NCBI GenBank assembly: GCA_022511125.1
Contig: JAFLSD010000001.1
Location: forward strand, 372,001-436,000
Length of the DNA: 64,000 nt
Direction of reading: 5' to 3'
DNA from: Paramuribaculum sp.
GTDB lineage: Bacteria > Bacteroidota > Bacteroidia > Bacteroidales > Muribaculaceae
The notes under the pieces: generated by a model
The model's input: the letters and a program-made list of their open reading frames with translations, nothing else
What the model was told of the DNA's origin: nothing
Database searches by the model: none
Shown: piece by piece, positions 1 to 7,056 of the stretch
Layout of the letters: each line of letters opens with the position of its first letter
How positions within the stretch are numbered: position 1 is the stretch's first letter
Translations under genes and position numbers: made by a program

Positions 1-473
1 GCATAACGGAAAATCTCGCTGCCAGGCTTCATAGTGCGAGCCTCGAAGGAAGTTATCATGCCGTCAAAGTAATCCTCACGTTCCAGTCCTTCTGCCTGGA
101 AATAACGTTTAATGTCGTGTTGCCACATTATCGGATTGGTGTTGCTGAGCATATAAATACCATAGCGCTTGCGTAATTTCCTCAAGGCCTCAAGTCTGTG
201 GGCCGGTATCCCTGTCAGAAATCTGTTGAGAGCCGTATCTATCTGCTCGTCTGTTGTTTCTTTCGGTAAATATTTTCTTATGGCCATGCGGAACTCCTCG
301 GGAGAGATGGCTCCCGATTCGAGGTCGCCGAACGGACCTGCCTGTACATATTCTCCTAAGAAACATTCGGGATCTTCCATCCCGAGCGCTTTGAAAGCGG
401 CCACGCAGTCAGATCGCCGGATATCCATAATCACGCCGCCGAGGTCGAAAAGTAAGTCTTTAATCATCCTCAT
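1..473 (-). CDS. HAD-superfamily hydrolase (phosphatase), 3' end outside window
   Basis: Haloacid-dehalogenase-type hydrolase, probably a small-molecule phosphatase of the YihX/HAD-IA kind acting in the cytoplasm; the substrate cannot be told. About 157 N-terminal residues are visible. Motif I reads FDLGGVIMDI near residues 9-18, with Gly where many phosphatases carry the second Asp; this is common in the DLGGV/DLGNV subgroup. Motif II is LSNTNP, and the motif III lysine is in MKPGSEIF near the window edge. Between motifs I and II lies the helical cap. Two in-frame starts exist, at 473 (MRMIKD) and 467 (MIKD); 473 is given. It is divergent from the Lrp-type regulator at 604. Confidence 0.8.
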   Translation of the reverse strand, partial: MRMIKDLLFDLGGVIMDIRRSDCVAAFKALGMEDPECFLGEYVQAGPFGDLESGAISPEEFRMAIRKYLPKETTDEQIDTALNRFLTGIPAHRLEALRKLRKRYGIYMLSNTNPIMWQHDIKRYFQAEGLEREDYFDGMITSFEARTMKPGSEIFRY

Positions 474-537
474 TTAATTTTATGCGACAAAATTAACTAA
501 AAAATGCCGCTCTTCACGCCCATCATATTGCAAAATG

Positions 538-568
538 TTTGCTAAATGATATTTTTTCTCTAATTTTG
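538..568 (+). promoter_or_regulatory. Bacteroidota-type promoter for the Lrp/AsnC gene
   Basis: TTTG at 538-541, a 19-base spacer and TAATTTTG at 561-568 match the -33/-7 pattern of the Bacteroidota primary sigma factor. The start codon at 604 lies 36 bases downstream, so the leader is short. Confidence 0.7.
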
Positions 569-603
569 TCAACATTACTGACGAAATCGGAATATATCGG
601 ATA

Positions 604-1065
604 ATGGAAAAATTAGATACGCTCGACAAAAAAATTCTTGACATCATCATGACCAACGCCCGCATTCCGTCCAAGGACGTGGCTCAGGAGTGCGGAGTAT
701 CTCGTGCGGCAGTCCATCAACGTATACAGCGTATGATCGACCAGAACATCATCACTGGATCCGGCTATCACGTTAATCCTAAAGCTCTTGGATACAGCAC
801 TTGCACTTATATCGGCGTTAATCTCGAACGCGGAGCGATGTACCGTACGGTTGTGCCCGAGCTCGAAAAGATTCCCGAGGTGGTGGAATGTCACTTCACC
901 ACCGGGCCTTATACCATGCTCCTCAAGCTTTATGCTAAAGACAACGAACATCTTATGGATCTACTCAACGGCAAAATCCAGATGATCCGGGGAGTGACGG
1001 GAACAGAGACGCTGATCTCTCTCGATCACAGCATAGTCAGAGAAATACCTATCGATAACGATTGA
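604..1065 (+). CDS. Lrp/AsnC-family transcriptional regulator
   Basis: DNA-binding feast/famine regulator of 153 residues, the usual family length. An N-terminal AsnC-type helix-turn-helix (about residues 5-50, with LDKKILDII and VSRAAVHQRIQRM) is followed by a C-terminal RAM/ligand-sensing alpha-beta domain (about 65-148). The family forms octamers and responds to amino acids or related metabolites. The ligand here is unknown. It stands 23 bases before deoC on the same strand, so it could be co-transcribed with deoC, but this does not prove that it controls deoxynucleoside catabolism. Confidence 0.9.
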   Translation: MEKLDTLDKKILDIIMTNARIPSKDVAQECGVSRAAVHQRIQRMIDQNIITGSGYHVNPKALGYSTCTYIGVNLERGAMYRTVVPELEKIPEVVECHFTTGPYTMLLKLYAKDNEHLMDLLNGKIQMIRGVTGTETLISLDHSIVREIPIDND

Positions 1066-1088
1066 CAATCTGATAAATCAATAAGAAT

Positions 1089-1973
1089 ATGGCAGACAAA
1101 TATCATGATACGGTAGCCAAAAGTTCCGTAACTGTCGACGACAGTGCTGTTGCGGCTGAAACGGCAAAAATACTTGAGATAGCGGGTGATAAACATAATA
1201 CGCCCGACATTCTAAAATTTCTCTTCTCTTGTGTTGAGCTAACTTCGCTCCGCTCTACCGACTCCCAGCAGTCAATATCGGCTCTCGTCGACAAGGTCAA
1301 CCTTTTCGAGAGTGAACATGGCGACCTTCCGAATGTGGCCGCTATCTGTGTCTATCCAAATTTCGCCCAGACTGTAAGAGCCGTGCTCGAAGTTAGCGAA
1401 GTTGAGATCGCTTGCGTTGCAGGTGGTTTTCCTTCGTCCCAGACTTTCCCCGAGATTAAGGTGGCTGAAACGGCATTAGCCGTGGCGAGCGGCGCCGACG
1501 AGATCGACACGGTGATCAACCTCGGTGACTTCCTTGATGACGACTGGGAATCGGTTACTGACGAACTGGGAGAGATCAAGAACTCTTGCCGCGACCATGC
1601 GCTGAAAGTCATCCTCGAGACCGGAGCTTTGCAAACGGCTACCCGCGTGCGAGCCGCCGCTATTCTTTCTCTTTATTCGGGTGCGGATTTTATTAAGACC
1701 TCGACCGGCAAAGGATATCCCGGTGCGACTCCTGAGGCTGTCTATGTGATGTGCAAGTGCATCAAGGAGTATTTCGGCGCAACGGGACGCATGGCTGGCA
1801 TCAAAGTGGCAGGAGGAGTCTCTACAGTAGCCGACGCTCTTCGTTATTATGCTGTTGTCAGTGCCGTGCTCGGAGAAAAATGGCTCACTCCCGAATATTT
1901 CCGCATAGGTTCTTCTAACCTTGCCAACGAACTATACAAAACAATCACCGGCAAAACCGAAAACTTTTTTTGA
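1089..1973 (+). CDS. deoC: Deoxyribose-phosphate aldolase
   Basis: Class I aldolase that splits 2-deoxy-D-ribose 5-phosphate to acetaldehyde and glyceraldehyde 3-phosphate in deoxynucleoside catabolism. The Schiff-base lysine is K203 in DFIKTSTGKG. The catalytic Asp region is GADEIDTVIN (D140), and the second active-site lysine is K239 in AGIKVAGGVS. At 294 residues it is longer than E. coli DeoC (about 259), because of an N-terminal helical extension of about 30 residues. It sits between an Lrp regulator and a GYF-domain membrane gene; no other deo genes are in the window. Confidence 0.93.
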   Translation: MADKYHDTVAKSSVTVDDSAVAAETAKILEIAGDKHNTPDILKFLFSCVELTSLRSTDSQQSISALVDKVNLFESEHGDLPNVAAICVYPNFAQTVRAVLEVSEVEIACVAGGFPSSQTFPEIKVAETALAVASGADEIDTVINLGDFLDDDWESVTDELGEIKNSCRDHALKVILETGALQTATRVRAAAILSLYSGADFIKTSTGKGYPGATPEAVYVMCKCIKEYFGATGRMAGIKVAGGVSTVADALRYYAVVSAVLGEKWLTPEYFRIGSSNLANELYKTITGKTENFF

Positions 1974-1982
1974 TTCCTAACG

Positions 1983-2510
1983 ATGGAAACTACCGATTAT
2001 AAATATTGGATTATCCAGGATGGACTCCGCAAGGGTCCTTTCAGCTACAGTGAATTGAGGAGTCTCGCTGTCGACGGAACCACTCCCGTCTGGCGGGAAG
2101 GACTCGCCAACTGGATAGCGATACGCGATCTTGATGAGTTTCGTGATGATTACCGTCCCGTGATTCCGCCTCCCCCGGTTCCAGGGCTCAATCCTCCGGC
2201 TCGTGAAATCCGTCATTTCGACGAAGCTCCTGCTTTCCGGCAGTACGACTCAGCGCCTTCATCTTCCGGCGGCGATATGCCACCGATGCCGCGTACTTAC
2301 CTGGTATGGAACATTCTCGCTCTCATACTCTGTTGTCTCGTTACAGGTATTGTCGGACTCGTTTACTCATCCAAGGTATCGACCCGCTATGCCTCCGGCG
2401 ACTATCAGGGCGCTGTCAAAGCGTCGGAGACGGCTTGTCTGTGGCTGATAATCAGTATTGTCTGCGGACTTGTTGCATTACCTTTCCAAGTTATTTTCGC
2501 ATTTTTATGA
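1983..2510 (+). CDS. GYF_2 (DUF4339) plus CD225/dispanin membrane protein
   Basis: Membrane protein of 175 residues with two recognisable parts. An N-terminal GYF_2 domain (about 7-56) contains YWIIQDGLRKGPFSYSEL and WREGLANW; such domains usually bind proline-rich peptides. A proline-rich linker (about 60-103) leads to a C-terminal CD225/dispanin-type pair of hydrophobic segments (about 107-128 and 152-174). The linker itself holds PPPPVPG, a possible GYF ligand. It begins 9 bases after deoC, and its stop overlaps the next gene as ATGA. Its role is unknown; an inner-membrane scaffold is a guess. Confidence 0.8.
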   Translation: METTDYKYWIIQDGLRKGPFSYSELRSLAVDGTTPVWREGLANWIAIRDLDEFRDDYRPVIPPPPVPGLNPPAREIRHFDEAPAFRQYDSAPSSSGGDMPPMPRTYLVWNILALILCCLVTGIVGLVYSSKVSTRYASGDYQGAVKASETACLWLIISIVCGLVALPFQVIFAFL

Positions 2511-2893
2511 TTCCCGTGCGGGAAAGAAAAATAACACTCTCACTTATGCTGGCCGTCGCTTTTGTGACGGTCATCGTAATTTATGCACTTTTCGACCCGG
2601 CCACAACACCATTCCCACGCTGTATCTTCCTAACTCTCACAGGATTCCAATGTCCGGGTTGCGGATCACAGAGAGCAATCCACGCCCTACTCCATCTCGA
2701 CATATCCGCTGCCTGGCGATATAACGCCCTTTTTGTGTTATCTCTACCCGTTATTGCTTCAATGCTCGCCGCAGGCATACTGCGACGACGCATCCCTCGA
2801 CTATATTCCATCTTAAATTCCCGAGCAATGATCCTGAGCACCCTCACGCTCATACTGACGTGGTGGATCCTCCGAAATCTCCTCCGGACCTGA
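2507..2893 (+). CDS. DUF2752 family membrane protein
   Basis: Small integral membrane protein of 128 residues with three predicted hydrophobic segments (about 9-29, 68-88, 104-124). The family signature is GFQCPGCGSQRA at residues 46-57, with cysteines C49 and C52 set in a Cys-Pro-Gly-Cys-Gly turn. The start was chosen at 2507, where ATG overlaps the upstream stop (ATGA). A longer reading frame upstream only overlaps the GYF gene out of frame. The function of DUF2752 is not known. Tight coupling to the GYF-CD225 gene suggests the two act together. Confidence 0.82.
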   Translation: MIPVRERKITLSLMLAVAFVTVIVIYALFDPATTPFPRCIFLTLTGFQCPGCGSQRAIHALLHLDISAAWRYNALFVLSLPVIASMLAAGILRRRIPRLYSILNSRAMILSTLTLILTWWILRNLLRT

Positions 2894-2927
2894 TTCAGAT
2901 ATTTCCTAACGATATTTAGATAGTCAA

Positions 2928-2966
2928 AGGAGGTATGATGTATAGGGACAAGACATCATACCTCCT
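2928..2966. terminator. Terminator-like hairpin between convergent genes
   Basis: A perfect 14-bp stem (2928-2941 with 2953-2966) encloses an 11-base loop between the stop of the DUF2752 gene and the stop of the minus-strand outer-membrane gene. No long T-run follows on either strand, so it may be a processing or bidirectional terminator. Confidence 0.6.
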
Positions 2967-2976
2967 GTAAATTAAT

Positions 2977-3621
2977 TCAAAGTTTATCTTTTGCGCCGAA
3001 CGACCATCCTATTGTAAAAGTGCCGCACGTAGTAGGTAGATTATATTTTTTATCTCCAGCTACGAATTGGCCCACATTCAACAATCCTATATTTGTTTTG
3101 TACGCTAAGATTACTTTTACGATTTTTATACCGAAATTAAATCCAACCCCAAAATCAAATGGTTTAGTTTTTAGGGACTCATAATTAGATCCTCCTAAAC
3201 GGAAGCCTATATAGGGACCCGCGTCTATAAAAAGTCGGCAAGCTTTGATTTGTCTTCCCACTCCGGCATGGATAGGTATACAGAGTTCGTTATAGTTGAA
3301 ATAATACTCGTCATCACCTATAATACCCATAAAATCATTACCCTTTTTTCCTCCTCTTGTCTGAAATTGCAGTCCGACCAAACCATAATAATCAGCTTTC
3401 CCATCAGCAAATGTCTTAAATTTTTTTCTAGCATCGATACCTAAAGAGTACGATACTTTTGCTACTGAATAAGGTTCTTTGGAAAATGATCCGCCGAAGC
3501 CAAAGGAAACATCACATGTTATACCTTTTAAAAAATTTATAGGTCCATCAGTTACGGATTGTGCGCTCGAATAGACGTGGCACATCATAGCCAATATTAG
3601 AATCAAAAAAATTTTTTTCAT
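2977..3621 (-). CDS. Outer-membrane beta-barrel protein, porin-like
   Basis: Secreted protein of 214 residues. The N-terminus is a classic signal peptide (MKKIFLILILAMMCHVYSSA, cleavage probably before Q21). The rest alternates polar and aromatic residues as in an eight-strand OmpA/PorT-type barrel: GIDARKKFKTF, YYGLVGLQFQTRGG, LFIDAGPYIGFRLGG, DFGVGFNFGIKIV and a final TFTIGWSFGAK strand. This pattern is typical of the Bacteroidota outer membrane beta-barrel family. Ligand and role are unknown. The gene is visibly AT-richer than deoC and the downstream cysS region. Confidence 0.75.
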   Translation of the reverse strand: MKKIFLILILAMMCHVYSSAQSVTDGPINFLKGITCDVSFGFGGSFSKEPYSVAKVSYSLGIDARKKFKTFADGKADYYGLVGLQFQTRGGKKGNDFMGIIGDDEYYFNYNELCIPIHAGVGRQIKACRLFIDAGPYIGFRLGGSNYESLKTKPFDFGVGFNFGIKIVKVILAYKTNIGLLNVGQFVAGDKKYNLPTTCGTFTIGWSFGAKDKL

Positions 3622-3781
3622 AATCGAAAGAATTTAAAGTTTGACTGTATTTAAGCATTAGATCCGGATTTCTAATCACCCCACGAAATTAATATCTTAT
3701 GTCCTAATCTCGTTTGTCCTTTTTGTCCATTATCAATCCCCACTGTCAATCAGGCGTTTAGGAATCAGTCAACTCTCTTCT

Positions 3782-3812
3782 TTTGATTTTATTGCTTCAT
3801 TTGGTATTTTTG
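3782..3812 (+). promoter_or_regulatory. Bacteroidota-type promoter for the AlaX-like gene
   Basis: TTTG at 3782-3785, a 19-base spacer and TATTTTTG at 3805-3812 fit the -33/-7 consensus exactly. The start codon follows at 3832. Confidence 0.7.
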
Positions 3813-3831
3813 CATAAATAAAGGTAAATTT

Positions 3832-4296
3832 ATGACTGAAATAAACCCTCCAATCAATGCTCATAACAAAGAGGAATATCCTCCCATGCACACAGCTGAA
3901 CATCTTCTTAATGGTGAGATTGCCAGACGGTATAAATGTGGACGTGCATTCAGCTCGCATATAGAGAGAAAGAAATCCAAGCTTGATTATCATCTACCGG
4001 CGGCAATGAATGATTCAGAACTTCGGTCATTGGAAGAGTATATAAACCGAATTGTCACGGAAGATGTGGAGGTAACCGAAGATTTTATCTCACAAGAAGA
4101 TGCAATGAAAAGATTTGACATGAGCCGTCTTCCTGAAAATGCTTCAGAGACTGTAAGGATTATAAAAGTCGGAAAATATGACGAATGCCTTTGTGCTGGA
4201 ACACATGTGAAACGAACGTCCGAAATCGGTAAGTTCCGTATCACAAGCAGCCGTTATCAAGACGGAGTACAACGAATAGTTTTCAAACTTGATTAA
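3832..4296 (+). CDS. AlaX-like free-standing alanyl-tRNA editing domain
   Basis: 154-residue protein resembling the second additional domain of alanyl/threonyl-tRNA synthetases. Such domains deacylate mischarged tRNA (for example Ser-tRNA-Ala) in trans. The zinc-site motifs are visible: HTAEH at H20-H24, and C121 and H125 in CLCAGTHV. This is the HxxxH plus CxxxH arrangement of AlaX proteins. It is shorter than typical AlaX-M/L proteins, with no N-terminal beta-barrel, so it fits the small AlaX-S class. YjbQ starts 2 bases downstream, so the two are almost certainly co-transcribed. The exact tRNA substrate is inferred, not shown. Confidence 0.8.
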   Translation: MTEINPPINAHNKEEYPPMHTAEHLLNGEIARRYKCGRAFSSHIERKKSKLDYHLPAAMNDSELRSLEEYINRIVTEDVEVTEDFISQEDAMKRFDMSRLPENASETVRIIKVGKYDECLCAGTHVKRTSEIGKFRITSSRYQDGVQRIVFKLD

Positions 4297-4298
4297 TT

Positions 4299-4712
4299 AT
4301 GTGGATTCAGAAAGAGATATTATTGAAACCGAGGAAAAGAGGAATTCATTTGGTGACGAATGAAATTCTCCGTGAATTACCTCGTTTGCCCGAAGTCGGT
4401 TTGCTCAATCTCTTTATCAAACATACTTCAGCGGCATTGAGTGTAAACGAAAATGCTGATCCTGATGTAAGAGAAGATATGGAATACATTCTTGACAAAT
4501 TGGTTCCTGATATAGATCCAAATTATATCCACCTTGATGAAGGTCAGGATGATGCAAGCTCTCATACCAAGACCTCTATAATTGGACCATCCTTGACAAT
4601 TCCAATTACAAGAGGAAGGCTCAATCTTGGAATCTGGCAGGGAATCTATCTTTTGGAATTCCGAGAAAACAAATCAGCGCGGCATATCATAGCCACAATA
4701 ACAGGAGAATAA
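4299..4712 (+). CDS. YjbQ/UPF0047 family protein
   Basis: 137-residue protein of the YjbQ (UPF0047) family, often annotated as secondary thiamine-phosphate synthase because some members show weak activity; the physiological role is unsettled. Family features: IKHTSAALSVNENADPDVR near residues 41-58, HLDEGQDDASSHTKTSIIG near 77-95, and the closing GIWQGIYLLEFRE. Length is standard. It follows the AlaX-like gene with a 2-base gap. The pair lies in an AT-richer patch (22 G+C of 60 bases at 4321-4380). Confidence 0.88.
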   Translation: MWIQKEILLKPRKRGIHLVTNEILRELPRLPEVGLLNLFIKHTSAALSVNENADPDVREDMEYILDKLVPDIDPNYIHLDEGQDDASSHTKTSIIGPSLTIPITRGRLNLGIWQGIYLLEFRENKSARHIIATITGE

Positions 4713-4740
4713 TAAACTTAATGTAATGAAAACAATCTTA

Positions 4741-4770
4741 GTCATTTGCTCTACCGTATAAACCGGCACG
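4741..4770 (-). pseudogene. tRNA-Lys fragment, outermost decayed copy
   Basis: About 15 bases match the D-arm/anticodon-arm part of the intact tRNA-Lys, followed by gtataaaccggcac, the same foreign 5' sequence as the middle copy with a few changes. The 3' half of the tRNA is gone. Confidence 0.65.
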
Positions 4771-4818
4771 CAACCTCAAAACATTCCCAAAAAAACACCT
4801 GCTAATTATAATAATAAA

Positions 4819-4846
4819 AAGCAGCTACCTTTTTAAGTAACTGCTT
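4819..4846 (-). terminator. Terminator hairpin, second copy
   Basis: A 12-bp stem (4819-4830 with 4835-4846) and a TTTT loop, identical to the hairpin behind the intact tRNA-Lys. On the minus strand it is followed by a T-rich run. It lies behind the pseudo-tRNA. Confidence 0.65.
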
Positions 4847-4857
4847 CATTAATCCTG

Positions 4858-4926
4858 TGACCCCGGAGAGGCTCGAACTCTCGACCCAATGATTAAGAGT
4901 CATTTGCTCTACCATATAATCCGGCA
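4858..4926 (-). pseudogene. Pseudo-tRNA-Lys(CUU), 5' part replaced
   Basis: The 3' two-thirds (anticodon arm with CUU, variable loop, T arm, acceptor 3' strand, 4858-4914) are identical to the intact tRNA-Lys. The 5' acceptor strand and the D-arm start are replaced by GTGCCGGATTATAT. The acceptor 5' strand can no longer pair well and the D-stem partner is lost, so a working tRNA is unlikely. Confidence 0.75.
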
Positions 4927-4970
4927 CTGATCCTCAAAAATTCCCCAAAAAACACCTGTTAATTATAATA

Positions 4971-5003
4971 ATAAAAAGCAGCTACCTTTTTAAGTAACTG
5001 CTT
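4971..5003 (-). terminator. Rho-independent terminator of tRNA-Lys
   Basis: On the minus strand a 12-bp stem with two G-U pairs (5003-4992 with 4987-4976) and an AAAA loop is followed by TTTTTATTATTATAATT. It ends 11 bases after the mature 3' end of the tRNA. Confidence 0.8.
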
Positions 5004-5014
5004 CTTTAATCCTG

Positions 5015-5087
5015 TGACCCCGGAGAGGCTCGAACTCTCGACCCAATGATTAAGAGTCATTTGCTCTACCAACTGAGCTACGGAGTC
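5015..5087 (-). tRNA. tRNA-Lys(CUU)
   Basis: A 73-nt cloverleaf. The acceptor stem GACTCCG/CGGGGTC has one G-U pair and discriminator A. The D-arm is GCTCAGTTGGTAGAGC. The anticodon stem AATGA/TCATT encloses loop CTCTTAA with anticodon CUU. The T-arm is GAGAGTTCGAGCCTCTC. CCA is not encoded. It has its own promoter (5107-5138) and terminator (4971-5003), and is the only intact member of the tandem array. Confidence 0.95.
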
Positions 5088-5106
5088 ATTTGCTGGTTTT
5101 GCGGTG

Positions 5107-5138
5107 CAAAGTTAGATGTATTTTTTCATTTTGCAAAA
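5107..5138 (-). promoter_or_regulatory. Promoter of tRNA-Lys
   Basis: On the minus strand TTTTG (5138-5134), a 19-base spacer and TAACTTTG (5114-5107) match the Bacteroidota consensus. The tRNA 5' end is 20 bases downstream. It diverges from the LolD-type gene. Confidence 0.8.
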
Positions 5139-5178
5139 TTTATACGGTTATATTTTATTCAAATCACCAGGAAAGACG

Positions 5179-5186
5179 TATCTTTG
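5179..5186 (+). promoter_or_regulatory. Candidate -7 element of the LolD-type gene
   Basis: TATCTTTG fits TAnnTTTG and ends 7 bases before the ATG at 5194, which would give a nearly leaderless transcript. Only a poor -33 match (TTTA at 5154-5157, 21-base spacer) is present. Confidence 0.4.
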
Positions 5187-5193
5187 CGGAGCA

Positions 5194-5874
5194 ATGATAG
5201 AATTAACCGATATAAGAAAAAGTTTTGACGGACTGGAAGTCCTAAAAGGTATCACTCTGTCGATCAACGATGGTGAAGTAGTTTCGATAGTAGGCCCGAG
5301 CGGGGCCGGAAAAACAACATTACTTCAGATCATCGGAACATTATCGCGACCTGATTCCGGAAGTATCTTATATGATGGTTATGACCCTTTAGCCCTAAAA
5401 TCCAATAAATTAGCGAAATTCCGGAATGGCAACATCGGATTTGTATTCCAATTCCATCAGCTACTCCCCGAATTCACTTTACTTGAAAATGTCGCATTGC
5501 CGGCTCTAATAGGAGGTAAAAGCCGAAAAGAGGCCTTCCGCAAGGCGCGTGAATTGGCCGATTATCTCGGCCTGAATAATAGAACCGACCACCGACCCTC
5601 GGAACTATCGGGAGGGGAAAGGCAGAGGGTCGCAGTAGCGCGTGCGCTTATCAACTCACCGTCAGTCGTATTGGCCGACGAGCCATCCGGAAGTCTTGAC
5701 TCAAAAAACAAAGAAGAGTTACACAATCTTTTTTTCGACTTGCGGAAGGATCTGAATCAGACATTCGTGATAGTGACACATGACGAAGGGCTCGCCGGAA
5801 TGGCCGACAGAAAAATAGAAATAGCCGACGGACTCGTTACAGATATTGCCACCCGCGATGCCGAATTTGCATAA
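5194..5874 (+). CDS. ABC transporter ATP-binding protein, LolD/MacB type
   Basis: 226-residue ABC ATPase. Walker A is GPSGAGKTT near residue 35, the signature is [15 protein letters not shown], Walker B is [13 protein letters not shown], and the switch His is in FVIVTHD. Length and the ADEPSGSLD motif match the LolD/MacB/FtsE group, which drives lipoprotein release or mechanotransmission rather than substrate import. The start at 5194 ([11 protein letters not shown]) was preferred to an upstream ATG at 5116, which lies before the candidate -7 element and adds an unconserved leader. Membrane partners (LolC/E-like) are not in the window, so the exact system is open. Confidence 0.85.
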   Translation: MIELTDIRKSFDGLEVLKGITLSINDGEVVSIVGPSGAGKTTLLQIIGTLSRPDSGSILYDGYDPLALKSNKLAKFRNGNIGFVFQFHQLLPEFTLLENVALPALIGGKSRKEAFRKARELADYLGLNNRTDHRPSELSGGERQRVAVARALINSPSVVLADEPSGSLDSKNKEELHNLFFDLRKDLNQTFVIVTHDEGLAGMADRKIEIADGLVTDIATRDAEFA

Positions 5875-5972
5875 AATATGCTAAAACAGCATAAAAATAA
5901 TAGTACTGTCGAATTTTCTCTGTAATTTCACGGCGCAAAATTGAATCCAAGATTAACTAACACTTTTCTGAC

Positions 5973-6698
5973 ATGAAAATGAATAAATTGTTCTCGGCAT
6001 TTGCCGCGTTAATGTTACTTTTCACTGTTACATCATGTGACAACGGACCCGATCAGGTTCAATGGTCTAATGTCGTTACCTACCAAGGTCTCTCTAATGG
6101 TCAACCGGCCGTTAGTTGGCAGGGCATGAATGATTCCGAATCCATTATGCTGTTGCTTAATACCAATTTACCCGCCGACATTTTACCGGGCAGTAGATTG
6201 TTTCTAAGCTTTATCGCAAACGTTGACGCTACCATTACCAACGGTACAGTTGTCGAACCTATTAGCCTCGTACGGGTTGAAACAATATCACCCCAAACAG
6301 TTAGCGGCACACCCTCTGAATGGGAGGGAGACGAGCTCTACCTCCAGTTCATGTTCCGATCGGGACATTATCTCAACCTCCAGTCATTAATTCCCGGTGC
6401 AACCAAAAACGAAAGTATGAAATGGGAATTCTTAATCGACTATACTACCATCGGCACAAGTAACATCGTAGCTTATCTTAGCTATACCAACACTGCTGCC
6501 GAACCGGGAGCGTCTAATTCCGTAACCTATCTCAACTGCGTTGACATTAACTCAATCATGAGCGCGGGGGCTAAGACTCTGACGGTAAACATCAACAATA
6601 GCAACACAGCTCCCAATCAGGATTACGGACCCGACTACGGTCAGGCCTCACAGTCCGGAAAGGTGATTGTCATCCCTATGCCGGATTACTGGAATTAA
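5973..6698 (+). CDS. Lipoprotein, NigD-like family (paralog of the gene at 9339)
   Basis: Predicted outer-surface or periplasmic lipoprotein of 241 residues. The signal peptide ends in a lipobox with C22 (FTVTSC). The acidic/polar DNGPD just after the Cys resembles the surface-export signal of Bacteroidota lipoproteins. The body is beta-rich. It shares VQWSNVVTYQG, SGHYLNLQSLIPG, NIVAYLSYTN and YLNCVDINSIM with the lipoprotein at 9339-10088, so the two are paralogs. The layout (GSRLFLSF strand, then YLNLQ) recalls NigD-like proteins, but I hold that family call loosely. Function unknown. Confidence 0.7.
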   Translation: MKMNKLFSAFAALMLLFTVTSCDNGPDQVQWSNVVTYQGLSNGQPAVSWQGMNDSESIMLLLNTNLPADILPGSRLFLSFIANVDATITNGTVVEPISLVRVETISPQTVSGTPSEWEGDELYLQFMFRSGHYLNLQSLIPGATKNESMKWEFLIDYTTIGTSNIVAYLSYTNTAAEPGASNSVTYLNCVDINSIMSAGAKTLTVNINNSNTAPNQDYGPDYGQASQSGKVIVIPMPDYWN

Positions 6699-6712
6699 GA
6701 ATCAACTACTAT

Positions 6713-7045
6713 ATGAACGACAAGAAAAACGAACTGAAGATTGAGGTTAGTCCGGAAGTGGCCGGGGGTCACTTCTCTAACCTCGCTCTGATTAACCATA
6801 GCCCTACAGAATTCTTTCTCGATTTCATTGCTATGGCTCCCGGAATACCACAGGCTCGTGTTCAATCCAGAATAATCATGACACCCGAACATGCCAAGAA
6901 TCTTCTTGCTGCACTGAGTGACAACATAAGGAAATATGAAGCCACATTCGGCGAAATCAAACAGAAATTTCCTAAAAACGTAAATGGAATGAACGGAAAT
7001 CCCGGTGAAATACCCAACCCGTTCATTTCGGGAGGAATGGCTTAA
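6713..7045 (+). CDS. DUF3467 family protein
   Basis: 110-residue cytoplasmic protein of the DUF3467 family, common in Bacteroidota. Family landmarks are GGHFSNLALINHSPTEFFLDF near residues 18-38, RVQSRIIMTPEHAKNLLAAL near 49-68, and the following helix DNIRKYEATFGEI. The function is unknown. It begins 14 bases after the lipoprotein and ends 11 bases before cysS, so it is probably part of one operon. Confidence 0.85.
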   Translation: MNDKKNELKIEVSPEVAGGHFSNLALINHSPTEFFLDFIAMAPGIPQARVQSRIIMTPEHAKNLLAALSDNIRKYEATFGEIKQKFPKNVNGMNGNPGEIPNPFISGGMA

Positions 7046-7056
7046 ACTGAATCGCG

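Larger units (their letters stand above)
4741..5087 (-). repeat. Tandem 157-158 bp repeat built from tRNA-Lys gene, spacer and terminator
   Basis: Three tandem copies are recognisable. The shared run gtcatttgctctacc starts at 4741, 4899 and 5056, spacings of 158 and 157 bases. Each unit carries tRNA sequence, a spacer with aattataataataaaaa and a terminator hairpin. Only the copy nearest the promoter (5015-5087) is a complete tRNA gene; the middle one has lost its 5' third and the outermost keeps only a fragment. Read on the minus strand, the order is promoter, intact tRNA-Lys, terminator, pseudo-tRNA, terminator, tRNA fragment. Confidence 0.85.

Noticed and set aside
4858-4926. Middle copy as a second functional tRNA-Lys
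   Set aside because: The acceptor 5' strand and half of the D-arm are replaced; the cloverleaf cannot close.
4741-5087. Regular 157-158 bp repeats that might suggest a CRISPR or integron-like array
   Set aside because: The repeat is itself tRNA plus terminator, with no short repeat/unique spacer pattern and no cas or integrase genes nearby.
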